64,000 nt of DNA from Okeania sp. KiyG1 (GTDB lineage: Bacteria; Cyanobacteriota; Cyanobacteriia; Cyanobacteriales; Microcoleaceae). Below are positions 63,862 through 64,000 of the stretch, piece after piece. Location: assembly GCF_014132355.1 (NCBI RefSeq), contig NZ_BLZO01000082.1, forward strand, positions 92,201 through 156,200. The letters run 5' to 3'. The notes beneath the pieces were generated by a model. It had not been told where the DNA came from and ran no database searches. It saw only the letters and a program-made list of their open reading frames with translations. The position numbers and the translations under genes were made by a program. Position 1 is the first letter of the stretch, and the number at the start of each line of letters is the position of its first letter.

Positions 63862-64000
63862 GATTAATTTACCCTCTGGTTTTTATTACTTCTTCATTAT
63901 AGTTCTCTATTGAGAAGAGATAACTAACTCCCACCTCCGATCAGATAAGTATTTCAGTTATTGTTCTTCATATCAACTTTTGTTGGTGCAAGATGTGAGT

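Larger units (their letters stand above)
62275..63999 (-). mobile_element. Insertion sequence with 15-bp ends CTCACATCTTGCACC and a passenger gene
   Basis: Left end CTCACATCTTGCACC at 62275 and the exact inverse GGTGCAAGATGTGAG ending at 63999. It contains a DDE transposase on the minus strand and a second divergent gene. A 3' relic in the opposite orientation is at 25662-25842. Confidence 0.82.

Overview
The window looks like chromosomal DNA of a filamentous, secondary-metabolite-rich cyanobacterium (Moorena/Okeania/Nostocales type). This rests on frequent GCGATCGC octamers, heptameric short tandem repeats in the spacers, PEP-CTERM proteins, many IS elements and MITEs, and a hybrid PKS/NRPS cluster with a fatty acyl-AMP ligase. 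No rRNA, tRNA or CRISPR array was recognised. No strain or species can be named from the sequence alone.

Left part (1-15.2 kb). A haem peroxidase cut by the window edge is followed by four tandem paralogous genes for exported PEP-CTERM proteins. The duplication also copied the tail of the peroxidase gene, which survives as a relic near 4.3-4.5 kb. Next come a Bax inhibitor-1 family membrane protein, an IS200/IS605-type element with an intact tnpB, prfB (release factor 2) with its programmed frameshift, a perfect 23-copy array of a 20-bp repeat, an unknown conserved gene, and a peroxiredoxin fused to a 2-oxoglutarate/Fe(II) oxygenase.

Middle part (15.2-26 kb) is an accessory zone. It holds a patatin-like lipase, a 3.7-kb Tn552/Tn402-like transposon with very long terminal repeats and a split transposase, a LOG-family gene truncated beside it, a decayed second tnpB, a Bro-N antirepressor module with several palindromes, and a decayed IS4-like element that abuts the end of another IS.

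Right part (26-61.5 kb) is the main interest. On the minus strand lie a class II lanthipeptide synthetase (LanM with the CCG zinc motif of ProcM-like enzymes), a small possibly lipocalin-like protein and a WelO5-like Fe(II)/2OG enzyme. Diverging from them on the plus strand are a 107-residue putative RiPP precursor and then a probable operon: WelO5-like enzyme, FAAL, HctB-like halogenase-ACP, PKS (KS-AT-ACP-aminotransferase-C-methyltransferase-C), DUF6817-like protein, TauD/SyrP-like hydroxylase, third WelO5-like enzyme, NRPS (C*-A-PCP-E-C), frameshifted A-PCP, NRPS (C-A-PCP-TE). All three WelO5-like proteins have HxG, and the HctB-like protein HxA, where ordinary 2OG oxygenases have HxD/E. 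That substitution is the halogenase signature, so the locus encodes four candidate radical halogenases. The inferred product is a halogenated 2-methyl-3-amino fatty acyl tripeptide. Whether the LanM/precursor pair is part of the same system or only adjacent is open.

The cluster is bracketed by inverted copies of one IS (relic at 25.66 kb, full copy at 62.27-64.0 kb) and by other IS debris, which suggests a mobile or rearranged island. The right-hand IS carries a small passenger gene of unknown function.
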